DNA of 64,000 nt from Nocardioides sp. Iso805N (GCF_000364605.1 NZ_KB822585.1:1-64000), one strand, 5' to 3'; positions 7,655 to 17,275 are shown, numbered from the stretch's first letter. Notes: generated from the sequence alone by a model not told the origin. Numbers and translations: made by a program.

Positions 7655-9385
7655 ATGAAGTCGGGCACCGCCACCAAGCACGTTTTCGTCACCGGGGGCG
7701 TCGCCTCCTCTCTCGGGAAAGGCCTGACGGCTTCCAGCCTCGGCCGCCTTCTGCGCTCGCGCGGTCTCCGCGTCACGATGCAGAAGCTTGATCCCTATCT
7801 CAACGTCGATCCCGGAACGATGAACCCGTTCCAGCACGGCGAGGTGTTCGTCACCAACGACGGCGCCGAGACCGACCTGGACATCGGCCACTACGAACGC
7901 TTCCTCGACACCGACCTCTCCGGGCACGCGAACGTGACCACCGGTCAGGTCTACTCCAACGTGATCGCCAAGGAGCGCCGCGGCGACTACCTGGGCGAGA
8001 CCGTGCAGGTCATCCCGCACATCACCAACGAGATCGTCGACCGGATCCTGGCGATGCACGGTCCCGAGGTCGACGTCTGCATCACCGAGATCGGTGGCAC
8101 CGTCGGCGACATCGAGTCGCAGCCGTTCCTCGAGGCCGCGCGCCAGGTACGACAGCGGATCGGCCGCGACAACGTGTTCTTCGTGCACGTCTCGCTGGTG
8201 CCTTACATCGGGCCCTCCAAGGAGCTCAAGACCAAGCCGACCCAGCACTCGGTGATGGCGCTGCGCCAGATCGGCATTCAGCCCGACGCCATCGTGTGCC
8301 GCGCCGACCGCGAGCTCCCGCAGGGCATCAAGTCGAAGATCGCGCTGATGTGCGACGTCGACGAGCAGGCGGTCGTCACCGCCGCCGACGCTCCCTCGAT
8401 CTATGACATCCCCAAGGTGTTGCACCGCGAGGGCCTGGACGCCTACGTCGTGCGCAAGCTCGACCTGCCGTTCCGCGATGTCGACTGGAGCATCTGGGAC
8501 GACCTGCTCCGCCGGGTGCACCACCCCAAGGAGACCGTCACCATCGGCCTGGTCGGCAAGTACATCGACCTCCCCGACGCCTACCTCTCGGTCGCCGAGG
8601 CACTGCGTGCCGGAGGCTTCGCCAACGAGGCCAAGGTGGAGCTGCGCTGGATCCCCTCCGACCTCTGCGAGACGCCGGCCGGTGCGGCCAAGCACCTGGC
8701 CGACCTCGACGGCGTCTGCGTGCCGGGCGGCTTCGGCATCCGCGGTCTGGAGGGCAAGCTCGGCGCGTTGACCTACACCCGCATCCACGGAATCCCGACG
8801 CTGGGTCTGTGCCTGGGCCTGCAGTGCATGGTGATCGAGTACGCGCGTGAGGTGCTCGGCCTGGAGAAGGCCGGCTCGACCGAGTTCGACGCCGACACCC
8901 CGGAGCCAGTGATCGCCACCATGGCCGAGCAGGTCGCGTTCGTCGAGGGCGCCGGCGACCTCGGCGGCACCATGCGGCTGGGTCTCTATCCGGCGGCGCT
9001 CAAGAAGGGCTCCATCGCCGAGGAGGTGTACGGCGAGCCGCTCATCCAGGAGCGCCACCGTCACCGCTACGAGGTCAACAACACCTACCGGGAGCGCCTC
9101 GAGGAAGCCGGTCTGGTGTTCTCGGGCACGTCTCCTGACAACGAGCTGGTCGAGTTCGTCGAGCTGCCGCGGGAGACGCACCCCTACTACATCGCCACCC
9201 AGGCCCACCCCGAGTTGCGCTCGCGCCCGACCCGGCCGCACCCGCTGTTCAAGGGCCTGGTCGCCGCGGCGATCGCCCGGCAGAAGGAGCAGCGCTTCCC
9301 GATCGACGAGTCGAAGCTGCACCGCGAGCCCGAGCCGGAGGCTCCGGCGGAGGCCGACACCGTCGCCGTGGTCGACGCGGAGTAG
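7655..9385 (+). CDS. pyrG: CTP synthase (glutamine hydrolysing)
   Basis: A 576-aa enzyme that converts UTP, ATP and glutamine to CTP. The N-terminal synthetase domain begins with FVTGGVASSLGKGL (P-loop) and contains the UTP/Mg site DPYLNVDPGTMNPFQHGEV. The C-terminal class I amidotransferase domain has the nucleophile Cys in GLCLGLQ (about residue 386) and the His-Glu pair in AQAHPELRSRP near residue 512. The C-terminal tail of about 30 residues is Glu/Ala-rich. ATG 7655 follows AAGG closely. A TAGGAT hexamer at 7641-7646 could be a private -10 element. Confidence 0.97.
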   Translation: MKSGTATKHVFVTGGVASSLGKGLTASSLGRLLRSRGLRVTMQKLDPYLNVDPGTMNPFQHGEVFVTNDGAETDLDIGHYERFLDTDLSGHANVTTGQVYSNVIAKERRGDYLGETVQVIPHITNEIVDRILAMHGPEVDVCITEIGGTVGDIESQPFLEAARQVRQRIGRDNVFFVHVSLVPYIGPSKELKTKPTQHSVMALRQIGIQPDAIVCRADRELPQGIKSKIALMCDVDEQAVVTAADAPSIYDIPKVLHREGLDAYVVRKLDLPFRDVDWSIWDDLLRRVHHPKETVTIGLVGKYIDLPDAYLSVAEALRAGGFANEAKVELRWIPSDLCETPAGAAKHLADLDGVCVPGGFGIRGLEGKLGALTYTRIHGIPTLGLCLGLQCMVIEYAREVLGLEKAGSTEFDADTPEPVIATMAEQVAFVEGAGDLGGTMRLGLYPAALKKGSIAEEVYGEPLIQERHRHRYEVNNTYRERLEEAGLVFSGTSPDNELVEFVELPRETHPYYIATQAHPELRSRPTRPHPLFKGLVAAAIARQKEQRFPIDESKLHREPEPEAPAEADTVAVVDAE

Positions 9386-9391
9386 CGGCGG

Positions 9392-9967
9392 ATGTCGGAG
9401 GTGCGCGACCGCGCCGAGCGATGGCCCGTGATGTCCAGCACGGACCTCCATCGCGACGACTGGGTGATGGCCCTGCGCCGTGACACCATCCGCCGCCCGG
9501 GCAGCGAGGAGATCTTCACCCGGCTGGTGCTCGAGCACCCGGGTGCGGCGGTGATCATCGCGCTCGACGACGACGGGCGGGTGCTCTGCCTCAAGCAGTA
9601 CCGGCACCCTGCCGGCATGCGGTTCGTGGAGCTGCCGGCAGGGCTGTTGGACGCCGACGGCGAGGAGCCGCTCGAGGTCGCACAGCGGGAGCTGCGCGAG
9701 GAGGCGTCCTTCGCGGCGGCCACCTGGCGTCCGTTGGCCGCGGCGTACTCCTCGCCGGGGATCATCGCCGAGCGCATCCACTACTTCCTGGCCACCGACC
9801 TGACGGCGGTGGACCGCGGCGACTTCGTGCTCCAGCACGAGGAGGCCGACATGGAGCTGTTGTGGGTGCCGTTCGAGGATCTGCTAGGCGCCGTGCTCGC
9901 CGGTGATGTCACCGACGCCCCGCTGATCATCGCCGTGCTGATGGTGCGGGCGCGGGGCCTCGCGTAA
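9392..9967 (+). CDS. NUDIX hydrolase, ADP-ribose pyrophosphatase type
   Basis: A 191-aa NUDIX protein. The Nudix box runs from about residue 86 to 108 (GLLDADGEEP then RELREEASF), with the REXXEE metal-binding core. The following AAAYSSPGIIAERIHYFLA segment, with its Pro in the loop, marks the ADP-ribose pyrophosphatase subgroup. It holds the same place as Rv1700, directly after pyrG (six-base gap), so it is probably cotranscribed. The substrate is inferred. Confidence 0.88.
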   Translation: MSEVRDRAERWPVMSSTDLHRDDWVMALRRDTIRRPGSEEIFTRLVLEHPGAAVIIALDDDGRVLCLKQYRHPAGMRFVELPAGLLDADGEEPLEVAQRELREEASFAAATWRPLAAAYSSPGIIAERIHYFLATDLTAVDRGDFVLQHEEADMELLWVPFEDLLGAVLAGDVTDAPLIIAVLMVRARGLA

Positions 9968-9994
9968 CGCTGCGGCGCAGGGTATGACTGGATC

Positions 9995-11113
9995 ATGACC
10001 AGGATCGGCGTACCGAAAGAAGTAAAGAACCACGAGTACCGGGTTGCGATCACCCCGGTCGGTGTCCACGAGCTCGTCGCCCACGGGCACGAGGTGGTCA
10101 TCGAGCAAGGTGCGGGCCTCGGCTCCTCCATCCCCGACGAGGAGTACGTCGCGGCGGGTGCCCGGCTGCTCACCGACCCGGACGAGGTCTGGGGCAGCGC
10201 CGACCTGGTGCTGAAGGTCAAGGAGCCGGTCGCGGAGGAGTACCACCGTCTCCGGGAGGGGCTGACGCTGTTCACCTACCTGCACCTGGCCGCGGACAAG
10301 CCGCTGACCGAGGAGCTGTTGGCGCGCAAGGTCACCGGTATCGCCTACGAGACGGTGCAGCTGCCGTCGGGCGCGCTGCCGCTGCTCTACCCGATGTCGG
10401 AGGTCGCCGGTTGCCTGGCGCCGCAGGTCGGTGCCTACAACCTGTTGAAGGCGCAGGGTGGCCGCGGTGTTCTGATGGGCGGGGTCGGGGGTGTGGCCAA
10501 CGCGAAGGTCGTCATCCTCGGGGCCGGCGTCTCGGGGCAGAACGCCGCGAACATCGCACTCGGGATGGGCGCGGACGTGACGCTGCTCGACACCGACCTG
10601 GACAAGCTGCGGATGTCGTTCTGGCGCTATGACAACCGGGTGCACGGGCTGGCCTCCTCCAAGCTCGCGGTCGAGGAGCAGGTCAAGCAGGCGGACCTGG
10701 TCATCGGGGCGGTGCTGATCCCCGGCGCTGCGGCACCGAAGCTGGTCACCAACGAGCTGGTCGCGCAGATGAAGCCCGGCTCGGTGCTGGTCGACATCGC
10801 GATCGACCAGGGTGGGTGTTTCGAGGACTCGCGGCCCACGACGCATGCCGACCCGACGTTCCAGGTCCACCAGTCGACGTTCTACTGTGTGGCCAACATG
10901 CCCGGCGCCGTACCGAACACCTCGACCTACGCCCTGACCAACTCGACCCTGCCCTACACGGTCGCGCTGGCGGACAAGGGCTGGCGCGAGGCGTGCAAGA
11001 CCGACCGGAGCCTGGCGCTGGGACTCAACACCCACGCCGGCCTGCTCACGAACACACCCGTCGGCGAAGCCGTGGGCATCGATGCGGTCTCCTTGGAGAG
11101 CGTGCTGTCCTGA
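9995..11113 (+). CDS. ald: alanine dehydrogenase
   Basis: A 372-aa NAD-dependent enzyme interconverting L-alanine with pyruvate and ammonia. The N-terminal IGVPKEVKNHEYRV signature and the YEQGAGLGSSIPDEEY-type segment (here IEQGAGLGSSIPDEEY) are diagnostic. The NAD-binding Rossmann fold starts at about residue 162 (GGVGGVANAKVVILGAGVSG), and a catalytic His lies in TYLHLA. A TATGACT sequence at 9981-9987 may be a -10 box in the 27-bp gap before it. It is inserted between the NUDIX gene and xerD, an arrangement not seen in mycobacteria. Its stop overlaps the xerD start. Confidence 0.95.
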   Translation: MTRIGVPKEVKNHEYRVAITPVGVHELVAHGHEVVIEQGAGLGSSIPDEEYVAAGARLLTDPDEVWGSADLVLKVKEPVAEEYHRLREGLTLFTYLHLAADKPLTEELLARKVTGIAYETVQLPSGALPLLYPMSEVAGCLAPQVGAYNLLKAQGGRGVLMGGVGGVANAKVVILGAGVSGQNAANIALGMGADVTLLDTDLDKLRMSFWRYDNRVHGLASSKLAVEEQVKQADLVIGAVLIPGAAAPKLVTNELVAQMKPGSVLVDIAIDQGGCFEDSRPTTHADPTFQVHQSTFYCVANMPGAVPNTSTYALTNSTLPYTVALADKGWREACKTDRSLALGLNTHAGLLTNTPVGEAVGIDAVSLESVLS

Positions 11114-12063
11114 CCGAGACCAGCATCGCCCCCAGCACCGCCGTCCGCACCTATCTCGACCACCTCTCCGTCGAGCGCGGTCTGGCCGACAACACCCTCG
11201 CCTCCTACCGTCGTGACCTGCGCCGTTATCTGGAGTTCCTGAGCGGCGCCGGCATCGACGATCTGGCAGGCGTCTCGGAGAGCACCGTGACCGACTTCCT
11301 GGTGCGGCTGCGCGAGGGTGACCCCGACCACCAACCGCTCTCGGCCACCTCGGCCGCGCGGACGGTGGTGGCGGTCCGGGGCTTCCACCGGTTCGCGCTC
11401 GCCGACGGGATGGTGATGCTCGACCCGGCCGGCGCGGTGCGGCCGCCGCGGCCCACCAAGCGGCTGCCCAAGGCGCTTCCGCTCTCGGACGTCGAGGCGA
11501 TCCTGGAAGCAGCAGGTACACCCGAGACGCCGCTGACGCTTCGGGACCGAGCGCTGCTCGAGGTGCTCTACGGCACCGGCGCGCGGATCTCCGAGGCGGT
11601 CGGTCTCGCCATCGACGACCTGGACCTGCCGCCGGGGGAGCCCGGCGGCACGGTGCTGCTGCGCGGCAAGGGGGGCAAGGAGCGTTTGGTGCCGCTCGGC
11701 TCCTACGCCCGCCGCGCCGTGGAGGCCTATCTCAGCCGCTCGCGGCCGGGGCTGGTCACCTCGGCCGGCTCGGTGAATGTGGGCGGCGCGGTCTTCCTCA
11801 ACGCCCGGGGCGGCCGGCTCTCGCGACAGTCGGCGTGGGCGGTGCTGGTACGGGCCGCTGAGCGGGCCGGTGTCACCAAGGACGTCTCGCCGCACACCTT
11901 GCGGCACTCTTTCGCCACCCACCTCCTGGACGGCGGCGCCGACGTACGCGTGGTGCAGGAGCTGCTGGGGCACGCGTCGGTGACCACGACGCAGATCTAC
12001 ACCCTCGTGACCGTCGACAACCTGCGTGAGGTCTTCGCGACCGCGCACCCGAGAGCCCGGTGA
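11110..12063 (+). CDS. xerD: site-specific tyrosine recombinase XerD
   Basis: A 317-aa tyrosine recombinase that resolves chromosome dimers at dif. The N-terminal SAM-like core-binding domain starts VRTYLDHLSVERGLADNTL. The catalytic domain shows all active-site residues: Arg in YGTGARISEA (about 158), Lys in GKGGKERLVPLG, HTLRH near 262, His in LLGHASV and the nucleophile Tyr in TQIYT near 297. The frame has no ATG, GTG or TTG from the ald stop to position 11287, which lies within the fold. The best start is CTG 11110, nine bases after GGAGAG (11095-11100) and overlapping the ald TGA. The stop overlaps the helicase start. Confidence 0.9.
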   Translation: MTETSIAPSTAVRTYLDHLSVERGLADNTLASYRRDLRRYLEFLSGAGIDDLAGVSESTVTDFLVRLREGDPDHQPLSATSAARTVVAVRGFHRFALADGMVMLDPAGAVRPPRPTKRLPKALPLSDVEAILEAAGTPETPLTLRDRALLEVLYGTGARISEAVGLAIDDLDLPPGEPGGTVLLRGKGGKERLVPLGSYARRAVEAYLSRSRPGLVTSAGSVNVGGAVFLNARGGRLSRQSAWAVLVRAAERAGVTKDVSPHTLRHSFATHLLDGGADVRVVQELLGHASVTTTQIYTLVTVDNLREVFATAHPRAR

Positions 12064-14615
12064 ACGTGACCAAACAGTGGGTCCCCCCGGTCGGGGCCAG
12101 CCCCGACGACGTATACGAGGCCATCAGCCGGTACGCCACCGGCCGCGGGCTGGAGCTCTACCCGCACCAGGACGAGGCGATCATCGAGCTGCTGGGCGGC
12201 GCCAATGTCGTCCTGGCGACGCCGACCGGGTCCGGCAAGTCGCTGGTCGCCATCGGCGCCCACGCCGCCGCCCTGGCCAGCGACCGGGTCAGCTTCTACA
12301 CCGCACCGATCAAGGCGCTGGTCAGCGAGAAGTTCTTCGACCTGTGCGAGGTCTTCGGCGCGGAGAACGTCGGCATGCTGACCGGCGACGCCTCGGTCAA
12401 TGCCGATGCCCCGATCATCGCGTGCACCGCCGAGGTGCTGGCCAACATCGCGCTGCGTGAGGGCACCCGCGCCGACATCGGCCTGGTGATCATGGACGAG
12501 TTCCATTACTACGGCGAGCCCGACCGTGGCTGGGCCTGGCAGGTGCCGCTGCTGGAGCTGCCGCAGGCGCAGTTCCTGCTGATGTCGGCCACGCTCGGCG
12601 ACACCCGTGAGCTGCGCGAGGACCTCACCCGTCGCAACGGACGTGAGTCGGTGCTGGTCGACCAGGCAGAGCGGCCGGTGCCGCTGAGCTTCACCTGGGC
12701 GATGACGCCGATGGCCGACACTCTGGAGGAGCTGGTCACCACCGGCCAGGCCCCGGTCTACGTCGTGCACTTCACCCAGGCGGCGGCGGTCGAGCACGCC
12801 ACCTCGCTGCAGTCGGCCGGGTGGATCACGCCGCCCGACAAGGAGGAGCTGGCGAGGCGGCTGGCCGACGTACGGTTCGCTGCGGGGTTCGGCAAGACGC
12901 TGGGCAAGCTGTTGCGCAAGGGCATCGGCGTGCACCACGCCGGCATGCTGCCGCGCTACCGGCGGCTGGTGGAACAGCTGGCCCAGGCCGGCCTGCTCCG
13001 CGTCATCTGCGGCACCGACACCCTCGGCGTGGGCATCAACGTCCCGATCCGGACGGTGCTGTTCACGGGGCTGGCGAAGTTCGACGGCCGCCGGCAGCGG
13101 ATCCTGCGCACGCGCGAGTTCCTGCAGATCGCCGGTCGGGCGGGCCGTGCCGGGTACGACACCGCCGGGTACGTCGTCGTACAGGCTCCCGAGCATGTCA
13201 TCGAGAACGAGAAGGCCAAGGCCAAGGCGGTCGAGCGGCAGGCCGCGGGCAAGAAGAACTCCAAGGCACAGCTGAAGAAGCCGCCGGAGGGCACCGTCGT
13301 GTGGAACGAGGCGGCCTTCACCCGCCTGGTGGAGGGCCAGCCGGAGCCGCTGCAGAGCCGGATGAAGGTCGACAACGCGATGCTGCTCAACGTGGTGGCG
13401 CGCGAGGAGGACGCCTTCGCGGTGCTGCGTCGCCTGCTGGCCGATAACCACGAGTCGCGGCGTGAGCAGCTCCGGTTGGCTCGACGTGCGCTGCGGCTGG
13501 CGAGGTCACTGGTTCGGTCGGGGATCCTGACGCGGCTCGACGTGCCGGACCGGCTCGGTCGACGCTACGTCCTGACCGAGGACCTGCCGGCCGACTTCGC
13601 GCTCAACCAGCCGCTGGCGCACTTCGCGTTGGCGGCGCTGGACACCCTCGACCCGGAGTCGGTGGAGCACACCCTCGAGGTGCTCTCCACCATCGAGGCG
13701 GTGCTGGAGCCGCCGCGGCAGCTGCTGCTCGCGCAGCAGTACGCCGCTCGCGGCAAGGCCGTGGAGGAGATGAAGGCCGACGGGGTCGAGTACGAGGAGC
13801 GGATGGCGCTGCTCGAGGACATCACCTGGCCCAAGCCGCTGGCGGAGCGTCTCGAGGCGCTCTACGAGGTCTACCGGACCTCGCACCCGTGGCTGCCCGA
13901 GGACGCGCTCGACCCGAAGTCGGTGGTGAGAGAGATGTACGAGCAGGGGATGAGCTTCACCGACATCGTCGGCCGCTACCAGCTCGCCCGCTCCGAGGGA
14001 CTGGTGCTGCGCTACCTCACCGACGCCTATCGCACGCTCTCGCACACCCTGCCTGCGGCGGTCGTCACGCCGGAGCTGGAGGACCTGATCGCCTGGCTGG
14101 GGGAGACAGTCCGCCAGACCGACTCCTCGCTGCTCGACGAGTGGGAAGCGCTCAACGACCCGGCGCACGTGCGGCCCGATGTGGCGCACCACGCGCCGCC
14201 GCCCCCGCCGCGCGCTCTCTCGCAGCAGGGCCGCGCCTTCGAGGTGATGGTCCGCAACGCGATGTGGGCTCGAGTCGATGCGGTCGCCCGCGACGACCTC
14301 GACGCACTGATGGCGATGGAGCGGGCCGCCGCCGATCGCACCGACCCACCGGCGGAGATCGTGATGAAGCGCTCGGTGTGGGACGAGGCGCTGGAGGAGT
14401 ACTACACCGAGCACGGCTCGGTCGGCCTCGACGCGGACGCTCGGGGACCGAAGATGCTCGCCGCGCGGGACGAGGGCCGAATCCGCCACCTGACCCAGAC
14501 GCTGGCAGATCCGGCCGGTCACCACGACTGGGTGATCGAGGCGGAGGTCGACCTGGACGCCACCGACGAGGTCGGCGAGCTGGTGCTGCGGACCATCGCC
14601 ATGCGCCGGCTGTAG
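12060..14615 (+). CDS. DEAD/DEAH-box superfamily II helicase with DUF3516 C-terminus
   Basis: An 851-aa Ski2-like helicase. Walker A is ATPTGSGKS (about residue 56), motif II is MDEFH, motif III MSAT, and motif VI QIAGRAGRAGYDT near residue 358. Residues 400-850 carry the actinobacterial DUF3516 region, with a basic linker (KAKAKAVERQAAGKKNSKAQLKK) after the helicase core and a helical, Glu/Arg-rich tail. Ski2-like members remodel RNA or DNA; substrate is not known here. GTG 12060 overlaps the xerD stop, so translation is coupled to it. It faces the S53 peptidase gene across a hairpin terminator. Confidence 0.85.
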   Translation: MNVTKQWVPPVGASPDDVYEAISRYATGRGLELYPHQDEAIIELLGGANVVLATPTGSGKSLVAIGAHAAALASDRVSFYTAPIKALVSEKFFDLCEVFGAENVGMLTGDASVNADAPIIACTAEVLANIALREGTRADIGLVIMDEFHYYGEPDRGWAWQVPLLELPQAQFLLMSATLGDTRELREDLTRRNGRESVLVDQAERPVPLSFTWAMTPMADTLEELVTTGQAPVYVVHFTQAAAVEHATSLQSAGWITPPDKEELARRLADVRFAAGFGKTLGKLLRKGIGVHHAGMLPRYRRLVEQLAQAGLLRVICGTDTLGVGINVPIRTVLFTGLAKFDGRRQRILRTREFLQIAGRAGRAGYDTAGYVVVQAPEHVIENEKAKAKAVERQAAGKKNSKAQLKKPPEGTVVWNEAAFTRLVEGQPEPLQSRMKVDNAMLLNVVAREEDAFAVLRRLLADNHESRREQLRLARRALRLARSLVRSGILTRLDVPDRLGRRYVLTEDLPADFALNQPLAHFALAALDTLDPESVEHTLEVLSTIEAVLEPPRQLLLAQQYAARGKAVEEMKADGVEYEERMALLEDITWPKPLAERLEALYEVYRTSHPWLPEDALDPKSVVREMYEQGMSFTDIVGRYQLARSEGLVLRYLTDAYRTLSHTLPAAVVTPELEDLIAWLGETVRQTDSSLLDEWEALNDPAHVRPDVAHHAPPPPPRALSQQGRAFEVMVRNAMWARVDAVARDDLDALMAMERAAADRTDPPAEIVMKRSVWDEALEEYYTEHGSVGLDADARGPKMLAARDEGRIRHLTQTLADPAGHHDWVIEAEVDLDATDEVGELVLRTIAMRRL

Positions 14616-14686
14616 GTGTGCCGGAGGCCGGACTGGACGCGTACGGAGGCCCGACTCAACCCGGATAAATCCCCGAATCAACGCCA

Positions 14687-14720
14687 CGAGGGGCGCCTCC
14701 ACCATGGGAGACGCCCCTCG
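14687..14720. terminator. hairpin terminator between convergent genes
   Basis: CGAGGGGCG-CTCC at 14687-14700 pairs with GGGAGACGCCCCTCG at 14706-14720 around a five-base loop; one mismatch. It lies between the helicase stop and the S53 peptidase stop and can serve both strands. Confidence 0.75.
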
Positions 14721-14737
14721 CGTGGGGTGCTGCTGAA

Positions 14738-16744
14738 TCAGTACCGACGGGCCACCTTGTCGAGGTAGGTCCCGGTGACGGTGCCGACGCCTGTCACGTC
14801 GTCCCAGCCCCTGTTCACGTTGAGCGAGGAGTCCTGGTCGAACGTGCGGACGGTGTAGAGGAAGCCGTCGGCGTTGTTGTAACCGTTGGTGTAGTCCGAG
14901 CGGATGTTGCCCGCATCGGGCCCCTTCGAGGCCGGGTCGTAGAACGACGAGGTCGTCTTGGCCAGGCTGTAGATCAAGGGGTTGGCGAAGCCGAGCCGGC
15001 CGTGGGCGCGCTGCTGGGCGACGGCCTGGACCCCCGCGAGGAGCGGTGAGGCGAGGCTGGTGCCGCCGACGCGGTACTCGCCGTAGTGGACGCCGGCGGG
15101 CCCGAAGACGCTGGGCAGTGCGAAGTCCTGGGTCTCACCGATCAGCATGCCCGTGGTCGGATCCGCATCCATCGCGATGTCCGGCACGGCGCGGCCGCCC
15201 GTCGGGTTGTTCCGCACCACGCCGCGCTGGTAGAAGGGCTGGTCGAAGAGCTGGCTGAAGCCGCCTCCGGCGCCGTACAGCCAGGTCTTGGTGGTGGGGT
15301 CCCAGCTCTTGCCGTCTGCGGTCAGGGAGTACTTGTTGGTGCCCCAGCCGGTCTCGAACTGACGGGTGTTGGCCTTGGTCACGCCCAGGGCGGTGCCACC
15401 GACGGCGGTCACCCACGGGTCGCCCGCCGGGTAGTCGGGGTGGATGTAGCCGGCGTTGGCCAGCTCGTCCCCGTCGTCACCGGAGGAGAAGTAGAAGCCG
15501 ATGCCCTGCACGGCGCCCTGCTGGAAGATCGACTGGTAGGCGTCGATCGTGGACTGGTCGAGGGTGAGGCACGGCGTGTCGGTGGTGCAGCCGTCGGCCG
15601 GGTCGTTCGCGATCACTGTCGGCTCGCCCCACGAGTTGGAGATCAGCGATGCCTTGTTGATCGAGACGATCTTCGACAGCGAGGCCAGCAGGTCGTCGTC
15701 GAAGCAGCTCGCTGCGCCGACGTACTGGATGTTCGCGCCGGTCGCCATGCCGTGCACGGCCTCGACGTCGAGCGCCTGCTCGCCGTACCAGCCGTTGCCG
15801 CCGCAGTCGCCGATCGGGTCGGGCGATGCGGTGGAGGCGCCCTCGGGGAAGCTCAGGTCACTGAACTGCCCGCGACGCAGGGCCGGGTCGCCGTGCCGGG
15901 TGGCGTACGTCGAGGCGTCCGCGGCCAGCGTCGAGGAGTCGAAGGCGTCCACGATCGCGACGGTCTGCCCGCTGCCGTCCTGCTTGTTGCCGACGCCGTA
16001 GGTGCCGCGCAGCTGCTTGGGCGTGTAGCCGCAGACCGCGTAGGGCAGTGTCTTGCCCTGGAACTTCGGCAGCGTGGTCGCGTCCTTCTGCCCGTAGTAG
16101 GAGGAGCACGGGGTGGCGTTGACGAAGCCCGCCGGTGCACCGAGATCCTGTGGCTGGCTCTGCGGCTGGACCGTGTGACCGGCCGGGGTGAGCCCGGTGA
16201 TCGCGAGCACAGGTGTGGTCACCGAGTTGGGCACCGACAGCGTCGAGTCGGGTGCCTGGACGGTGCCGCCGTCGAACTTGTAGGTCGACATCGTGGTGCC
16301 GAACGCCTTGGAGACCTCGGCGGCGGTGCCGCTGACGGCCACGTAGTGGTTGTCCGATCCGACCGAGGTCACGCTGAGGCCGTCGCTGGTCAGCCAGCTC
16401 TTGACCTGGGCGACCTGGGCCTGCGTCGGTGCGAACTGAGCGACGTACTGGTCGTGGGTGAGGTACTTCCCGTAGCTGGCGCTGGTCGGATCGCTGACCG
16501 ACTGCGCGAGCGCAGCGAGGTCGGAGCTGTTGTTGGCTCCGAGCCACACCTTCGCGGTCACCTTCTTCGAGGTGGCGACCGTGCCTGTCTTCTGGAACTT
16601 GGGGTTCGTCTGCCAGGCCGGACGGCTGCCGTGCAGATCGTGCCGGCCGCCTCCCTGTGCCGAAGCCGGTGACATGCCGACGGTGGCCAGGCCGACCGTA
16701 CCGACGGCGATGATCGCCAGAACTCCCACCCGAGTGGTGCGCAT
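14738..16744 (-). CDS. secreted S53 family (sedolisin/kumamolisin) serine-carboxyl peptidase
   Basis: A 668-aa preproenzyme. Residues 1-30 are a signal peptide (MRTTRVGVLAIIAVGTVGLA then an AXA-type site in SPASAQ). Residues about 60-200 are the pro-kumamolisin activation domain (VWLGANNSSDLAALAQSVSDP, SYGKYLTHDQY). In the catalytic domain, Glu and Asp lie in GEQALDVEA near residues 323-327, the oxyanion region in SNSWGE, and the nucleophile Ser in GGTSLASPLLAG near 563. A C-terminal DVTGVGTVTG fits the calcium site. Such enzymes are active at acidic pH outside the cell. The start ATG 16744 has AGGAGA upstream; in-frame codons further upstream lack it. Only - strand gene in the first 25 kb. 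Confidence 0.93.
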   Translation of the reverse strand: MRTTRVGVLAIIAVGTVGLATVGMSPASAQGGGRHDLHGSRPAWQTNPKFQKTGTVATSKKVTAKVWLGANNSSDLAALAQSVSDPTSASYGKYLTHDQYVAQFAPTQAQVAQVKSWLTSDGLSVTSVGSDNHYVAVSGTAAEVSKAFGTTMSTYKFDGGTVQAPDSTLSVPNSVTTPVLAITGLTPAGHTVQPQSQPQDLGAPAGFVNATPCSSYYGQKDATTLPKFQGKTLPYAVCGYTPKQLRGTYGVGNKQDGSGQTVAIVDAFDSSTLAADASTYATRHGDPALRRGQFSDLSFPEGASTASPDPIGDCGGNGWYGEQALDVEAVHGMATGANIQYVGAASCFDDDLLASLSKIVSINKASLISNSWGEPTVIANDPADGCTTDTPCLTLDQSTIDAYQSIFQQGAVQGIGFYFSSGDDGDELANAGYIHPDYPAGDPWVTAVGGTALGVTKANTRQFETGWGTNKYSLTADGKSWDPTTKTWLYGAGGGFSQLFDQPFYQRGVVRNNPTGGRAVPDIAMDADPTTGMLIGETQDFALPSVFGPAGVHYGEYRVGGTSLASPLLAGVQAVAQQRAHGRLGFANPLIYSLAKTTSSFYDPASKGPDAGNIRSDYTNGYNNADGFLYTVRTFDQDSSLNVNRGWDDVTGVGTVTGTYLDKVARRY

Positions 16745-16858
16745 GATTCTCCTGTCCGCGACACCGCCGAGATGCCGCATGGGCCTGATCTTCGTCCCGA
16801 GCGGCCTGCCTGACAAGAGCCAAGTTCGGTGAAGGCCGGGACGGCCTAGGCTTCGGAC

Positions 16859-17149
16859 ATGAGCGATGTCGAAGTCCGCAACAATCCCGCCGAGAACCGC
16901 TACGAGGCCTGGCTCGACGGCGAGCTTGCTGGGATCGCCGTCTACGGGCTCGGTCCGAGCACGGTGGTCTTCCTGCACACCGAGGTCGAGGACAAGTTCG
17001 GTGGACAGGGGGTCGGAGGGGCCTTGGCCAAGGGCGCACTCGACGACGTCCGGGCCGATGGGCGGCACGACGTGATCCCGTTGTGCCCGTTCATCAAGAG
17101 CTACATCGAGAAGCACCCCGAATACGAGGACCTCGTCCACCGGCGATGA
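16859..17149 (+). CDS. YjdJ-type GNAT N-acetyltransferase
   Basis: A 96-aa single-domain protein of the small GNAT-like group (PF14542 type). It has the pattern NRYEAWLDGELAG, FLHTEVEDKFGGQGVGGALAKGAL (the acetyl-CoA loop, GQGVGG) and the end motif PFIKSYIEKHPEYEDLV. The substrate is unknown; this group is usually a stand-alone housekeeping acetyltransferase. ATG 16859 begins 114 bp from the divergent S53 gene. A 126-bp gap to parA follows and contains a GATCCGC-GAG-GCGGATC hairpin at 17227-17243 in the parA leader. Confidence 0.85.
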   Translation: MSDVEVRNNPAENRYEAWLDGELAGIAVYGLGPSTVVFLHTEVEDKFGGQGVGGALAKGALDDVRADGRHDVIPLCPFIKSYIEKHPEYEDLVHRR

Positions 17150-17275
17150 GGGTCCGAAGCAGCGTGCCGAGGTTGTAGAGTCGCCCGCATCGGTTGTGTC
17201 GCCGTGTCGACATATTCCCCCGGCCGGATCCGCGAGGCGGATCGCCCAGCACCGTGAAGTGAGAGTGGAGCACCC

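Noticed and set aside
7646..9838. Very long open frame on the minus strand opposite pyrG and the NUDIX gene
   Set aside because: High-GC DNA leaves antisense frames open; the sequence shows no family motifs and pyrG is certain on the plus strand.
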